Shown one piece after another: positions 23,197 to 31,071 of a stretch of 32,160 bases of DNA (positions are counted from its first letter, which is position 1; every line of letters begins with the position of its first letter). Both the position numbers and the translations under genes were made by a program. The notes under the pieces are model-generated. The model saw only the letters and a program-made list of their open reading frames with translations. It did not search any database and had not been told where the DNA came from. This stretch comes from Lachnospiraceae bacterium. Lineage in GTDB: Bacteria > Bacillota_A > Clostridia > Lachnospirales > Lachnospiraceae. The DNA lies in NCBI GenBank assembly GCA_009911175.1, contig QXWX01000077.1, positions 1-32,160 of the forward strand. Reading direction: 5' to 3'.

Positions 23197-24435
23197 ATGA
23201 AGTATAGTAAACAGAGAAAAATAGAATGCCAAAGGAGTTTATTTGAAAGTATCTTTTTTGTTGCCGCAGGTAGCTTTGTTGTCTTATTACTTTATTTCGG
23301 TTGTGATAAGGCAATCTCCCCTGAAAAGGAATTTTCAGGGGAGCCGCAGGCAGAAGAAAGCAGGGAAAATGTGGATGGCAGCTCTTATGGGAAAGAAATA
23401 GAAGAGGCGGTGAGCATCCTGGAAAGCGAAGAACAGGAACAGCTTCAGGAAGCCGCAATATCAGCCGCCGAAGGATGTGCAGATTTATATAAGGACATCA
23501 AGGTGCTGGATACGACTTTTTATCAACTGGGGCAGAGGACAAAAGAACAAAGGCGGGAGACAGTCAGCCGGATGGGCGGGCTTGGATATGTTTCAGTGTC
23601 AAAAGGCATCAATATGGAAAATTATGAAGAGGTAGAAATGTTTTATTCCAGATATTCAGATGGAGAGGAGGCCCAGGTTACAATATGTGATATCTATGGG
23701 GACGGCCGGTTTGGATGCCGCACTTTTCTGTACCGTGCAGGGAAGCTGCAGGTTTACTATGTGGAAATTACATGGCAGGAAGGAGGCGTGCCCATACTGT
23801 CCCATACATCCGTATGGGATTTGGAAGAAATCAGGCTGACAGAAAAAGGGTACTTTATCTATACCAATAAAATAAAGATATCACATGGAAATTTGCGGGA
23901 GCACTACAGGATAAAACCATTAGCTGAGGACTGCAGGGCGCTGACAGAGAAGTATATATCCGGCTTAAGCTATATAGATTATAATCTGCTGACTGTTGAC
24001 TGGAACGGCAGCAATGTGGAAGATATAATAATGGATACTATGTTTGGGGATATTTATCATATGCATACGGGAGAATATCTGAAAGTGCATGGAGGAAGAG
24101 TTGACGCAGAGATATTTGAAGAGATTATGACAATATATTTTCCTATAACTATAGAACAGCTTCACCATTGCTGCGGTTATGATGCGGATAGCGACACTTA
24201 CGAATGTGATTTGTTTTCAGTCAGGCCATATGCGCCGTTCGGTGAAGTGGTGGACTACACAGAGAATGAAGACGGTACATTAACTCTCTTTGTGGATGGC
24301 GTATGGCCGGATTATGATTCGGATTATGCGTTTACAAATCAAGTTGTCATACAGTCATATGAGGACGGTACATTCTGCTATTTGTCAAATGTCATAGAAC
24401 AGAAGGAAATGGAGATTCCGGTCATAAAGAAATGA
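23197..24435 (+). CDS. Exported family protein, paralogue 5
   Basis: 412 residues. The N-terminus has a basic region, a hydrophobic run (about 19-34) and Y-F-G-C36, a possible but non-ideal lipobox, so a lipoprotein or a membrane-anchored protein. Body blocks match paralogues 2 and 4: EEQEQLQEAAISAAEGCADLY, MGGLGYVSVSKGINM, LQVYYVEITWQEGGVPIL, IRLTEKGYFIYTN, CRALTEKYISGLSYI, VDWNGSNVEDII, MFGDIYHMHTGEYL, VVDYTENEDGTLTLFVDGVW and FCYLSNVIEQKEMEIPVI. It is the only gene of its transcript and has its own BlaI-type promoter and a downstream terminator. Function unknown. Confidence 0.87.
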   Translation: MKYSKQRKIECQRSLFESIFFVAAGSFVVLLLYFGCDKAISPEKEFSGEPQAEESRENVDGSSYGKEIEEAVSILESEEQEQLQEAAISAAEGCADLYKDIKVLDTTFYQLGQRTKEQRRETVSRMGGLGYVSVSKGINMENYEEVEMFYSRYSDGEEAQVTICDIYGDGRFGCRTFLYRAGKLQVYYVEITWQEGGVPILSHTSVWDLEEIRLTEKGYFIYTNKIKISHGNLREHYRIKPLAEDCRALTEKYISGLSYIDYNLLTVDWNGSNVEDIIMDTMFGDIYHMHTGEYLKVHGGRVDAEIFEEIMTIYFPITIEQLHHCCGYDADSDTYECDLFSVRPYAPFGEVVDYTENEDGTLTLFVDGVWPDYDSDYAFTNQVVIQSYEDGTFCYLSNVIEQKEMEIPVIKK

Positions 24436-24507
24436 ATAATATACACAAAATACCGATACATGACATAATTTGATTACTTATAGAAAATAACTTATTTGGC
24501 GCATTTG

Positions 24508-24544
24508 AAAACATCTTTCCCTTTATCAACGGAAAAGATGTTTT
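24508..24544. terminator. Bidirectional intrinsic terminator
   Basis: AAAACATCTTT (24508-24518) pairs perfectly with AAAGATGTTTT (24534-24544) around a 15-base loop, with T-rich sequence on both outer sides in the respective strands. It separates the convergent paralogue 5 and AlbA_2 genes. Confidence 0.8.
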
Positions 24545-24560
24545 TGAATAATACAGATAA

Positions 24561-25742
24561 TTAGTCATTTAAAGGAAATATATACCCTAAAAATGTAAAA
24601 GAACTACTAAAAAGCTCTTCAATAATGTTTTCACTTGTGATATTTTTTTCGATGCTATTAAAATATTTCTTGTCCAAAAAATTAAAACCATATTTAGGAA
24701 TACGATCACTCGTAATTATCAAATTATTTCCATAGTTCATTATATGTTGATGATAGTAATTCGCCCATTCATTATTTAAATTACTGCTTTCTCCATCAAA
24801 TTCTATAAATGGTGTAAACTGATTTAATACAGTCAGATTTTCGTATTTATAAGCGCCTATGAAAATTTCTGAAAAATCAGTTTCAAATATTTGGCTATAA
24901 ATTTTTCTGAAAATTGAGAGTATTGAAATAATACATGCAATATTTACTTTGCTTTTTCCAGCGTTATTAGTAAGTAGAATCCTTAGTTTTACACTTCCAT
25001 CTCCTATGATTTCCATAAAATTATGAAGATTAGCTTCAACTATATTATTGGGATTTGTTACTTCTCCTACACTAAAAACGATGGAGTGACCTACCCGTGA
25101 TATACTATGTTTATTATTTGGATCTTCTAAACTATGTGAAAGCTGTTTTAAATCTGCATTAATAAATTGCTCCCATACACTATCGTTATTTGTAGTTCTT
25201 AAGCTAAAACCAATATCCAGATAACCAAATAAATTAGGAAAAGAATTTATTGGTGATATTGCCAATTTTTTTTCTATTCGACTAAGTTCATGTTCTCTTT
25301 TATAATACATTTGACTTAGCCTAGTTGAATCATTGACTAGGAAGGAACCAGAAGACAGGCGTTCATATATTTTTCCGCTATTTGTTATATATGGTGGAGT
25401 AGGCCCTTCTTCAACTTTTATTACGAAAATTGTTCTTTCATCATCTGTTATAAATTTTTTGACATCAAAATTTGGTGCTGGAGACAAGGCATCATGAATC
25501 AATGTATGAATTCTTTGTTCAGTCCATTTTGTACATCCGTATATTCTTTTGTCATCCGATACACCTAAAAAAATATAGCCACCGTATGTGTTAGCTAAGG
25601 CAGATATTTCTTCTAACATCTTTTTTGTGTTTACTTGATCACTTTTGAACTCGAAATAAAAAGATTCCTCTTCAAAAGTACGGCTTTCCCACGTCCTGCA
25701 AACAGCGTTTCCCACAACCCCATAAGACAGCCAGTTACCCAC
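24561..25742 (-). CDS. AlbA_2/Schlafen-type putative DNA-binding domain protein
   Basis: 393 residues with a GTG start at 25742; the frame is open a little further upstream but has no ATG and no good ribosome site, so the true N-terminus is uncertain. The AlbA_2 domain (about 24-150) is clear: ESFYFEFKSDQ, then MLEEISALANTYGGYIFLGV, SDDKRIYGC, and the later GPTPPYITNSGKIYERLSSGS loop. The remaining 240 residues match nothing I recognise. AlbA_2 domains occur in transcription regulators, helicase-like proteins and some defence proteins; role unknown. The gene is visibly more AT-rich than its neighbours and carries many AT-rich codons, which suggests recent transfer. It stands alone. Confidence 0.8.
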   Translation of the reverse strand: MGNWLSYGVVGNAVCRTWESRTFEEESFYFEFKSDQVNTKKMLEEISALANTYGGYIFLGVSDDKRIYGCTKWTEQRIHTLIHDALSPAPNFDVKKFITDDERTIFVIKVEEGPTPPYITNSGKIYERLSSGSFLVNDSTRLSQMYYKREHELSRIEKKLAISPINSFPNLFGYLDIGFSLRTTNNDSVWEQFINADLKQLSHSLEDPNNKHSISRVGHSIVFSVGEVTNPNNIVEANLHNFMEIIGDGSVKLRILLTNNAGKSKVNIACIISILSIFRKIYSQIFETDFSEIFIGAYKYENLTVLNQFTPFIEFDGESSNLNNEWANYYHQHIMNYGNNLIITSDRIPKYGFNFLDKKYFNSIEKNITSENIIEELFSSSFTFLGYIFPLND

Positions 25743-25855
25743 ATTCCCACAAATCCGAACTTTTGGATTTTACCACAGTGCCTACGTCGGCGAAATCCCG
25801 CGCATCATTTATAACATGAGTAATCTTAATCTTTTAATTTTTTTCAGATATACCA

Positions 25856-25908
25856 TTGACATTAGATATACTGTGTGGTACGATATATAGCAAGGAGGTA
25901 CAGTATAT
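25856..25908 (+). promoter_or_regulatory. padR promoter with inverted repeat enclosing the ribosome site
   Basis: TTGACA (25856-25861), 17 bp, TACGAT (25879-25884). ATATACTGT (25866-25874) is the exact reverse complement of ACAGTATAT (25900-25908). The right arm includes the first two bases of the start codon, and AAGGAGG lies in the loop. As DNA, each arm could be half of a PadR operator; the left arm lies upstream of the likely transcription start, so an RNA hairpin is less likely. Confidence 0.55.
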
Positions 25909-26239
25909 GAATATTGATGATTGGAAATCCCAAATCAAACGTGGGACACTTGATTTTTGTATTCTGTTAATGATAAGGCAGCGACCATCCTATGGATATG
26001 AAATTATCAGCACATTAGAAAAATATCCTATTTTAGCTGCAAAAGAGAATACAATTTATCCGCTACTCAGACGATTAATGAAAGAAGAATATGTTTCGTC
26101 CTCATGGCAAGAAAGTGCCGAGGGTTTGCCGCCGAGAAAATATTATTCCATTACAGACAAAGGACTTGAATATATTTCTACTATGTCTAAAGAATGGAAT
26201 AATTTGTTAAATGCAATCAATGAAATTAAAGGAGAATAA
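25907..26239 (+). CDS. PadR-family transcriptional regulator
   Basis: 110 residues from ATG 25907, with AAGGAGG 9 bases upstream. A typical short PadR: the winged HTH has LDFCILLMIRQRPSYGYEII, then ENTIYPLLRRLMKEEYVSSS and GLPPRKYYSITDKGLEYI, with a C-terminal dimer helix (WNNLLNAINEI). PadR proteins of this type repress the gene next to them, often in response to a small molecule or envelope stress. The stop codon is 4 bases before the DUF1700 protein start, so the pair is a coupled operon. Confidence 0.93.
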   Translation: MNIDDWKSQIKRGTLDFCILLMIRQRPSYGYEIISTLEKYPILAAKENTIYPLLRRLMKEEYVSSSWQESAEGLPPRKYYSITDKGLEYISTMSKEWNNLLNAINEIKGE

Positions 26240-26243
26240 GACT

Positions 26244-26801
26244 ATGGAAAAAAATTTGAATGACTATCTTGATAAGGTTGAAAAGTATCTGAAACCCTTG
26301 CCGATATCCGAGCGAGTTGATATTGTGAAGGAAATCAAGAGTGAAATCCTTGAATTACAAAGCGATGGAAAAACCGCAGAACAAATCACTGGACGGCTGG
26401 GCAATCCCAAAGAATTGGCAAAAGCGTATCTGGGGGATTTGATTGTAAAAAGCGATTCTTTTAGTTGGAATAGAGTCCTTGCGATTTGTGCCTATTATAG
26501 TCTCGCAAGTCTTTCCGGTTTGATTGTAATACCGGTTCTTGCAATTTGCAGCCCGGTGTTCATCATTTGTGCAATAGCCACTCCTATTATGGGCTTTGTC
26601 AAATTGATTGATGCATTACTGAATTTAGGTATTCCCTATGCTAACTATATCGGCATTTCCGGGATTGAAAATCCGGTAGCCGTCTTTATTATTAGTATTG
26701 TCATGGGAGTAATTCTGTATCATATTGGGCGTGGGTGTTGGAAACTGCTGGTCTATTATATCAAAGGTGTCAGCAAAGCCAAACAGCATTTGTCCATCTA
26801 A
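26244..26801 (+). CDS. DUF1700/HAAS-domain membrane protein
   Basis: 185 residues from ATG 26244, with GGAG 9 bases upstream at the end of padR. The N-terminal cytosolic helical domain (about 1-70: NDYLDKVEKYLKPLPISERVDIV, EIKSEILEL, ITGRLGNPKELAKAYL) is the DUF1700/HAAS signature. Two or three membrane helices follow (about 73-118 and 138-170). This class nearly always sits next to a PadR regulator and is thought to work with it in envelope or sporulation-related signalling; its molecular role is unknown. The end is basic (KGVSKAKQHLSI). Confidence 0.9.
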   Translation: MEKNLNDYLDKVEKYLKPLPISERVDIVKEIKSEILELQSDGKTAEQITGRLGNPKELAKAYLGDLIVKSDSFSWNRVLAICAYYSLASLSGLIVIPVLAICSPVFIICAIATPIMGFVKLIDALLNLGIPYANYIGISGIENPVAVFIISIVMGVILYHIGRGCWKLLVYYIKGVSKAKQHLSI

Positions 26802-26829
26802 AATAAAAAAAGCCAAGGAGCCAGTTGGT

Positions 26830-27009
26830 ATGAAAACGAAAAGTAAAGGTGAAGGTGATAAATTAGCAGCATTTGCAAGGTTAGAAGCATCCAGAAAATT
26901 ATTTTCCGAATCAATAGAATGTGATGTGGAAAGGGATGAGGCTATGAATGCAAAATATGGCAGTGTTTTGATGCCAATGACTTGCAGATGTCAGTCAGAC
27001 GACCGTTGA
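26830..27009 (+). CDS. Small hypothetical protein, probably a decayed antitoxin-like gene
   Basis: 59 residues with a good AAGGAG site 9 bases before ATG. The first 45 residues (KGEGDKLAAFARLEASRKLFSE, then DVERDEAMNAKYGSV) form a charged helical region like small antitoxins or PIN-associated proteins, but I cannot assign it. The last 13 residues look like out-of-frame sequence, and the DNA beyond it is broken up, so the 3' end is probably lost. Confidence 0.35.
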   Translation: MKTKSKGEGDKLAAFARLEASRKLFSESIECDVERDEAMNAKYGSVLMPMTCRCQSDDR

Positions 27010-27309
27010 GGTGGTGCTTGGGGCAATAGTTAAAGACAGCAGGATTAAGTGCATGGGGCGGCAAGGAACACAAGATATATGCGAAACGGATAACAAAATA
27101 ATGAGTTTATGTATGGCATCTGTCAGCAATGGCGGATGCTTTTCTAATCGATAGCAGAAGATTTTAAAGCTAATCCGGAAAATGCGGCAGCGGCTATTAA
27201 GGTGTCATAGGATGAAATATGCAAAAATTGCCCCTCATTTTGCAAAAACGGAAAGGACTGTTGTTTTGGGCAGATGTAAATGATAAAATAAAACATTAAG
27301 GTGGCAATC
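27010..27309 (+). other. 300-bp decayed coding remnants without an intact gene
   Basis: Short open stretches in changing frames are separated by stops. One reads from about 27000 to 27150 (TTVEVVLGAIVKDSRIKCMG, then CETDNKIMSLCMASVSNGGC) and ends at TAG. Another ends EICKNCPSFCKNGKDCCFGQ at about 27216-27278, after a TAG. The Cys-rich ending resembles the relic at 21714-21770. Family unknown. Confidence 0.45.
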
Positions 27310-27810
27310 ATGCAGGTAGAATTATTATCAGATAAATATAAGGCTCATATACTTACCAACAAGAACGTAGATGAAATATATGATCTGCTTAGCAAGAATA
27401 TCTTATATTATGAATATTGTCCTCCCTTTGTTACACGGCAGACGATCCAGGAGGATATGAGAATATTGCCGCCTGGCAAGGTAATCGAAGATAAATATTA
27501 TATCGGGTTCTGTCAGGATGGAAAGTTGATTGCAGTTATGGACTTAAACGATGGTTATCCCGAAAAGCTGATTGTATATATCGGTTTTTTTATGACGGAT
27601 ATTTCGGTACAGGGTCGTGGAATAGGAACGGAGATTATTGATTATTTGTGCAGATATCTTTCTGGTCTGGGATATGAGTCGGTTCGGCTGGCATGGGTAA
27701 AGGGGAACCCGCAGTCGGAACACTTTTGGCTGAAAAATGGTTTTACACCATTGATGGAAACGACGAGCAACGTTGCAGAGGAAGTCATCTTGGCTGAAAG
27801 AATCCTGTAA
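27310..27810 (+). CDS. GNAT-family N-acetyltransferase
   Basis: 166 residues from ATG 27310 (AAGGTGG upstream; a GTG at 27301 is less likely). The acetyl-CoA-binding motif A is present as IGFFMTDISVQGRGIGTEII, with Q-G-R-G-I-G around residues 101-106, followed by the ESVRLAWVKGNPQSEHFWLKNGF motif B region. Substrate unknown; the family acetylates amines of small molecules, antibiotics or proteins. It is the first of seven same-strand genes with gaps of at most about 50 bases or overlaps. Confidence 0.9.
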   Translation: MQVELLSDKYKAHILTNKNVDEIYDLLSKNILYYEYCPPFVTRQTIQEDMRILPPGKVIEDKYYIGFCQDGKLIAVMDLNDGYPEKLIVYIGFFMTDISVQGRGIGTEIIDYLCRYLSGLGYESVRLAWVKGNPQSEHFWLKNGFTPLMETTSNVAEEVILAERIL

Positions 27811-27829
27811 AATGGAGATTTAAAAAACA

Positions 27830-28786
27830 ATGAGTCAATTTATAGAAGGGCTGAAACGGCATAGTTTAGAAGATATAAGAGTCTGTGCAAAAGCGGACTT
27901 ACATAATCATTTTGTGCTTGGAGGAAGCCGCGAGTATATAAAACGATATAAAAATATAGAGATAATGCCGCTTGAGAGGCCGCTTTCATCCATGCAGGAA
28001 ATGAATGGATGGAGCGATAAGTATATCGGTTCAAAATTTGATTCTTCGGATATGAGAAAGTTTCTGATTGAAGCGACTTTTCAGCAGGCAAAAAACGATG
28101 GTGTGACGGTTTTAGAGATTGGAGAGGATGTCTGGGGGCTTGGAGAATTTTTTAGAAATGACATCCATGAGCTTATCAATGCTTTTTATGAAGCGAAAGT
28201 GAAGATCGCTCCTGACATGGAACTACGGCTGCAAATCGGGCTTTCCAGGCATTGTTCCATTGGCTATCTGGAGGACTGTCTTTCGCATTTTTGGGGAAAC
28301 AGCGCTTTCTATTCGATTGATTTGTATGGAGATGAGATGGCGCAGCCTATTGAAACGTTTATACCTGTTTATCGCCGGGCGAAGAAAGAAGGCCTTCGGT
28401 TAAAAGCGCATGTTGGAGAATGGGGAAGTGCACAAGACATCCAAAAAGCAGTGGAATTGTTAGAGTTGGATGAAGTACAGCATGGTATTGCAGCGGCTTA
28501 TGATAAAGGGATTATGAGGTTTTTAACGGATAATCACATCCGTCTTAATATTACACCTACAAGCAATATATTACTGGGCAGAGTGGAAAAGCTCAAAGAG
28601 CATCCGATCTCATTGCTCTATAGGAACGGGGTTGACGTTACGATTAATTCAGATGATGTCCTGATGTTTGATTCGGATGTTTCAAAAGAATACCTGCGCC
28701 TATATGAGTCGGGATGTTTGTCAGCGGAAGAGTTGGATGATATACGAGAAAATGGATTGAAAAGTATTGAGGAGATTATTACGTGA
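27830..28786 (+). CDS. Adenosine deaminase-family metal-dependent hydrolase
   Basis: 318 residues. The deaminase active site is complete: H25 and H27 (ADLHNHF), GDE (167-169), H194 and E197 (AHVGE), H218 (QHG) and D275-D276 (INSDD). These match the zinc ligands, the catalytic glutamate and the proton shuttle of ADA enzymes. It is slightly shorter than classical ADA, and the substrate pocket segments differ (HFVLGGS instead of HLDGA), so the nucleoside or base substrate is not certain. The stop overlaps the GTG start of the nucleotidyltransferase gene. Confidence 0.9.
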   Translation: MSQFIEGLKRHSLEDIRVCAKADLHNHFVLGGSREYIKRYKNIEIMPLERPLSSMQEMNGWSDKYIGSKFDSSDMRKFLIEATFQQAKNDGVTVLEIGEDVWGLGEFFRNDIHELINAFYEAKVKIAPDMELRLQIGLSRHCSIGYLEDCLSHFWGNSAFYSIDLYGDEMAQPIETFIPVYRRAKKEGLRLKAHVGEWGSAQDIQKAVELLELDEVQHGIAAAYDKGIMRFLTDNHIRLNITPTSNILLGRVEKLKEHPISLLYRNGVDVTINSDDVLMFDSDVSKEYLRLYESGCLSAEELDDIRENGLKSIEEIIT

Positions 28787-29868
28787 GTATAGCAGTCAAT
28801 GAAAAATTGGTGACTTGGATTGAAGAAAAAGTAAAAAGTGAATATGCAGATGATATCAGTCTGGCATTGCTGTATGGTTCATTTGTAAATGGAACAGCAA
28901 ACTCCAGATCGGATATAGATTGTTATTTTATTCCCCGGACAGAACGGGGGTATCGGCTGGCAGGAACTTTTATGATTGCGGGCGTAGGATATGACATCTT
29001 TCCGATGGACTGGGAACGTGTCCGAAATATTGCAAATTTGGAGGAGGGTCTTCTTCCGCTTGTCGGAGATGTAAAAGTTCTTTATTCTTCTTCGGAAGAG
29101 GATTTAGGGAGATTCCGAGGGCTGCAGGTTCAAATGAAAGATAATCTGGCTGATAAGCAGAAATCGCAGACGGCCGCACGAAAGAGGGCCGAATCCGCTT
29201 ATAAATTATATCAGGATATGTGTAAGCCGAATCCGCTTGTGGAAATTCGGAAACTGGCTGGACATATCATTATGCAATTAGCAGATGCCGCGGCGATTTA
29301 CAACAATGACTACTTTCACTGCGGCCTGAAAATGCAGTTCCAGGATTTGCTGAAGCTGCAGAAAGAAAAGGACATACCGATCCGGATCTGTGAGGAATAT
29401 TTACATACGGTACAGGCAAAAACAGCGGAGGAATCTATCCGGCACAGCTATGGGATGCTTTGTACGGTGGGAGAGTATATAGGAGTGAGTTTTTCAGAGG
29501 ATTTGTCAAAGGATCATGCAGAATCCGGGGAAACAACGGAGGTAAAGGATTCTGCACTTTTGGCTGGATTATATGAAGAAATCAGTTCCACATTTAATAA
29601 AATCTATGTCTGCTGTGAAACGAATAATTACATACGTGCATATTTGTCTGCCGTATGTCTGCAAAGGGAATTAGACGATGCGCACAGAGAGTATGGCTCT
29701 GAAAAGTATGATATTTTGAGTTTTTATGAGTGGGATGATCTGCAGAAAATGAATCTGGCAGTTAAGGCAGCAGAAGACCATTTGGTTCGGTTTATAGTCG
29801 GCAGCGGAGGAGTTATAAAGAGATACAGTACTTTTGAGGAATTCCAAAGGAGCGCCTGGGCATGGTAA
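28783..29868 (+). CDS. Nucleotidyltransferase-domain protein (ANT/KNTase-like)
   Basis: 361 residues with a GTG start overlapping the ADA-like stop (GTGA), hence coupled. The minimal nucleotidyltransferase motif is LLYGSFVNGTANSRSDID (G32-S33, D44 and D46), and a third acidic residue may come from VGYDIFPMD. The middle (about 120-215) is a helical region like the C-terminal domains of aminoglycoside nucleotidyltransferases, and a further 140-residue helical extension follows. Such proteins transfer NMP to small molecules, tRNA or proteins. Aminoglycoside inactivation, or a nucleotide-signalling role with its ADA partner, are both open. Confidence 0.85.
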   Translation: MSIAVNEKLVTWIEEKVKSEYADDISLALLYGSFVNGTANSRSDIDCYFIPRTERGYRLAGTFMIAGVGYDIFPMDWERVRNIANLEEGLLPLVGDVKVLYSSSEEDLGRFRGLQVQMKDNLADKQKSQTAARKRAESAYKLYQDMCKPNPLVEIRKLAGHIIMQLADAAAIYNNDYFHCGLKMQFQDLLKLQKEKDIPIRICEEYLHTVQAKTAEESIRHSYGMLCTVGEYIGVSFSEDLSKDHAESGETTEVKDSALLAGLYEEISSTFNKIYVCCETNNYIRAYLSAVCLQRELDDAHREYGSEKYDILSFYEWDDLQKMNLAVKAAEDHLVRFIVGSGGVIKRYSTFEEFQRSAWAW

Positions 29869-29915
29869 TTACAGGTATTGTTATTATGAAATGATCTAAT
29901 GGAGGAGTGTTGACG

Positions 29916-30287
29916 GTGGATATACAAGGATTCTGGGATGCTGTGCTGAAACAGGATACACGCAAAATCGAAAAATATTTTTGGGATGACGCCTATATTA
30001 ACTGGCACTGTACCAACGAACATTTCAATGTTAAGGAGTACATAAAGGCGAACTGTGAATATCCCGGTGACTGGGAAGGCGAAATCCAGCGGGTAGAGCA
30101 GGCGGGGGATGTGAGCATAGTTGTCGTACATGTGTATAATCAAGATAAAAGCCTTTCTTTTCATGTGGTTTCCTTTCTGCGGATAAGAGACGATAAAATC
30201 TGTTCTGTGGATGAATATTGGGGAGACGATGGGGCTGCACCTGACTGGCGTTTGGAGATGCAGATAGGAACAGCGATTTTGGAGTGA
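29916..30287 (+). CDS. NTF2-like/SnoaL-type small protein
   Basis: 123 residues. GTG 29916 gives a 10-base spacing from GGAGG (29901-29905); GTG 29907 and TTG 29910 are too close. The sequence follows the NTF2-like cone fold: an N-terminal helix (FWDAVLKQDTRKIEKYF), then WDDAYINWHCTNEHFNVKEY, then paired strands (SIVVVHVYNQD and FHVVSFLRIRDDKICSVDEYW). SnoaL-like proteins bind or isomerise small molecules, or serve as pockets without catalysis. It ends 47 bases before the next gene. Confidence 0.78.
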   Translation: MDIQGFWDAVLKQDTRKIEKYFWDDAYINWHCTNEHFNVKEYIKANCEYPGDWEGEIQRVEQAGDVSIVVVHVYNQDKSLSFHVVSFLRIRDDKICSVDEYWGDDGAAPDWRLEMQIGTAILE

Positions 30288-30334
30288 TTTCCTGCGGGAG
30301 TATCAGCTTTGAAAATTGTGTAAAGAGGTGTGGC

Positions 30335-31033
30335 ATGTATAAAGAAGAATTGAAAGAATTGGCGGATCAAATGATAAGGCGGATAGATTTTCTGGATGGG
30401 GCCGTTAAGGAGGTTTCAGAAGAGGCATTGTCTAAGGGACGTGTACTTGATGTACGCTGGCGGGGAAATGTACATTTTGTATTGCAGACGTACCATTCAG
30501 ATTGGGGCTGGTATTTTGCAGAGCGAAACGGGGAGCGTGTTTCCAGCCTTTATCGCGTGGGCAGATTTGACGAACGGTTTTATCAGGCAGTGCAGCATTT
30601 TGTAGGGGAGATCAATCAGGGTGATTTTGGCCATAAGCGGACAGCGAGTGAAAAGCTTGCAGAAATTATTGAAAAACGGCAATTGACAAGTTACATGAAT
30701 ACTACGAAGTGGATCGAGTTCCTTCAGGTGATGACAGAAGAGATGCCTCTAAAAATTCCCTATGCTTATCGTACACTTTTTGATGTGGACGGAAGAAATG
30801 ATGACTTATTTGACACTTGCTATTGCAGTGAATGTTTTAATGGTCATGACTTTAAATCATTAGAATGGGTAAAAGTTAAGCCGAAATTTTGCGAGAGAAA
30901 GTACCGGGGAAGGCTGATTGAGGATGAAGAAATCTGGCATGATTTGGAAGGGGAGTTTATCAAAGGGATGAAGAAATATTCGATTCCATATGAAGCGGAG
31001 GATGGGATGTATATTGTTTATGGCTACCGGTAG
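30335..31033 (+). CDS. Uncharacterised protein with DUF6678-like C-terminal region
   Basis: 232 residues from ATG 30335 (AGAGGTG upstream; the in-frame upstream start lacks a ribosome site). The N-terminal part (about 1-105) has an unknown domain with WRGNVHFVLQTYHSDWGWYF. The C-terminal part starts YMNTTKWIEFLQVM and runs through EWVKVKPKFCER to SIPYEAEDGMYIVYGYR; an N-T-T-K-W start with IPYE and YGY near the end is what I recall of DUF6678, unverified. A CYCSEC motif (about 173-178) could bind metal. Function unknown. Confidence 0.7.
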   Translation: MYKEELKELADQMIRRIDFLDGAVKEVSEEALSKGRVLDVRWRGNVHFVLQTYHSDWGWYFAERNGERVSSLYRVGRFDERFYQAVQHFVGEINQGDFGHKRTASEKLAEIIEKRQLTSYMNTTKWIEFLQVMTEEMPLKIPYAYRTLFDVDGRNDDLFDTCYCSECFNGHDFKSLEWVKVKPKFCERKYRGRLIEDEEIWHDLEGEFIKGMKKYSIPYEAEDGMYIVYGYR

Positions 31034-31071
31034 AAATATAAGTTTTAGTCTTTGGATCAGGAGTGTACAAT

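Noticed and set aside
25532..25541. TACATCCGTA, similar to a BlaI core
   Set aside because: It lies inside the AlbA_2 coding sequence (Ile-Tyr-Gly-Cys-Thr codons) with no promoter and without the AATC/ATTA flanks of the four real sites.
26725..26829. Possible start of a 94-residue protein overlapping the DUF1700 gene
   Set aside because: The overlapping part is a shadow of DUF1700; the good ribosome site is before ATG 26830, so only the last 59 codons were kept.
27830..29868. ADA-like plus nucleotidyltransferase as a RADAR or CBASS defence system
   Set aside because: RADAR needs an RdrA ATPase and CBASS a CD-NTase with an effector; neither partner is present, so a named system is not supported.
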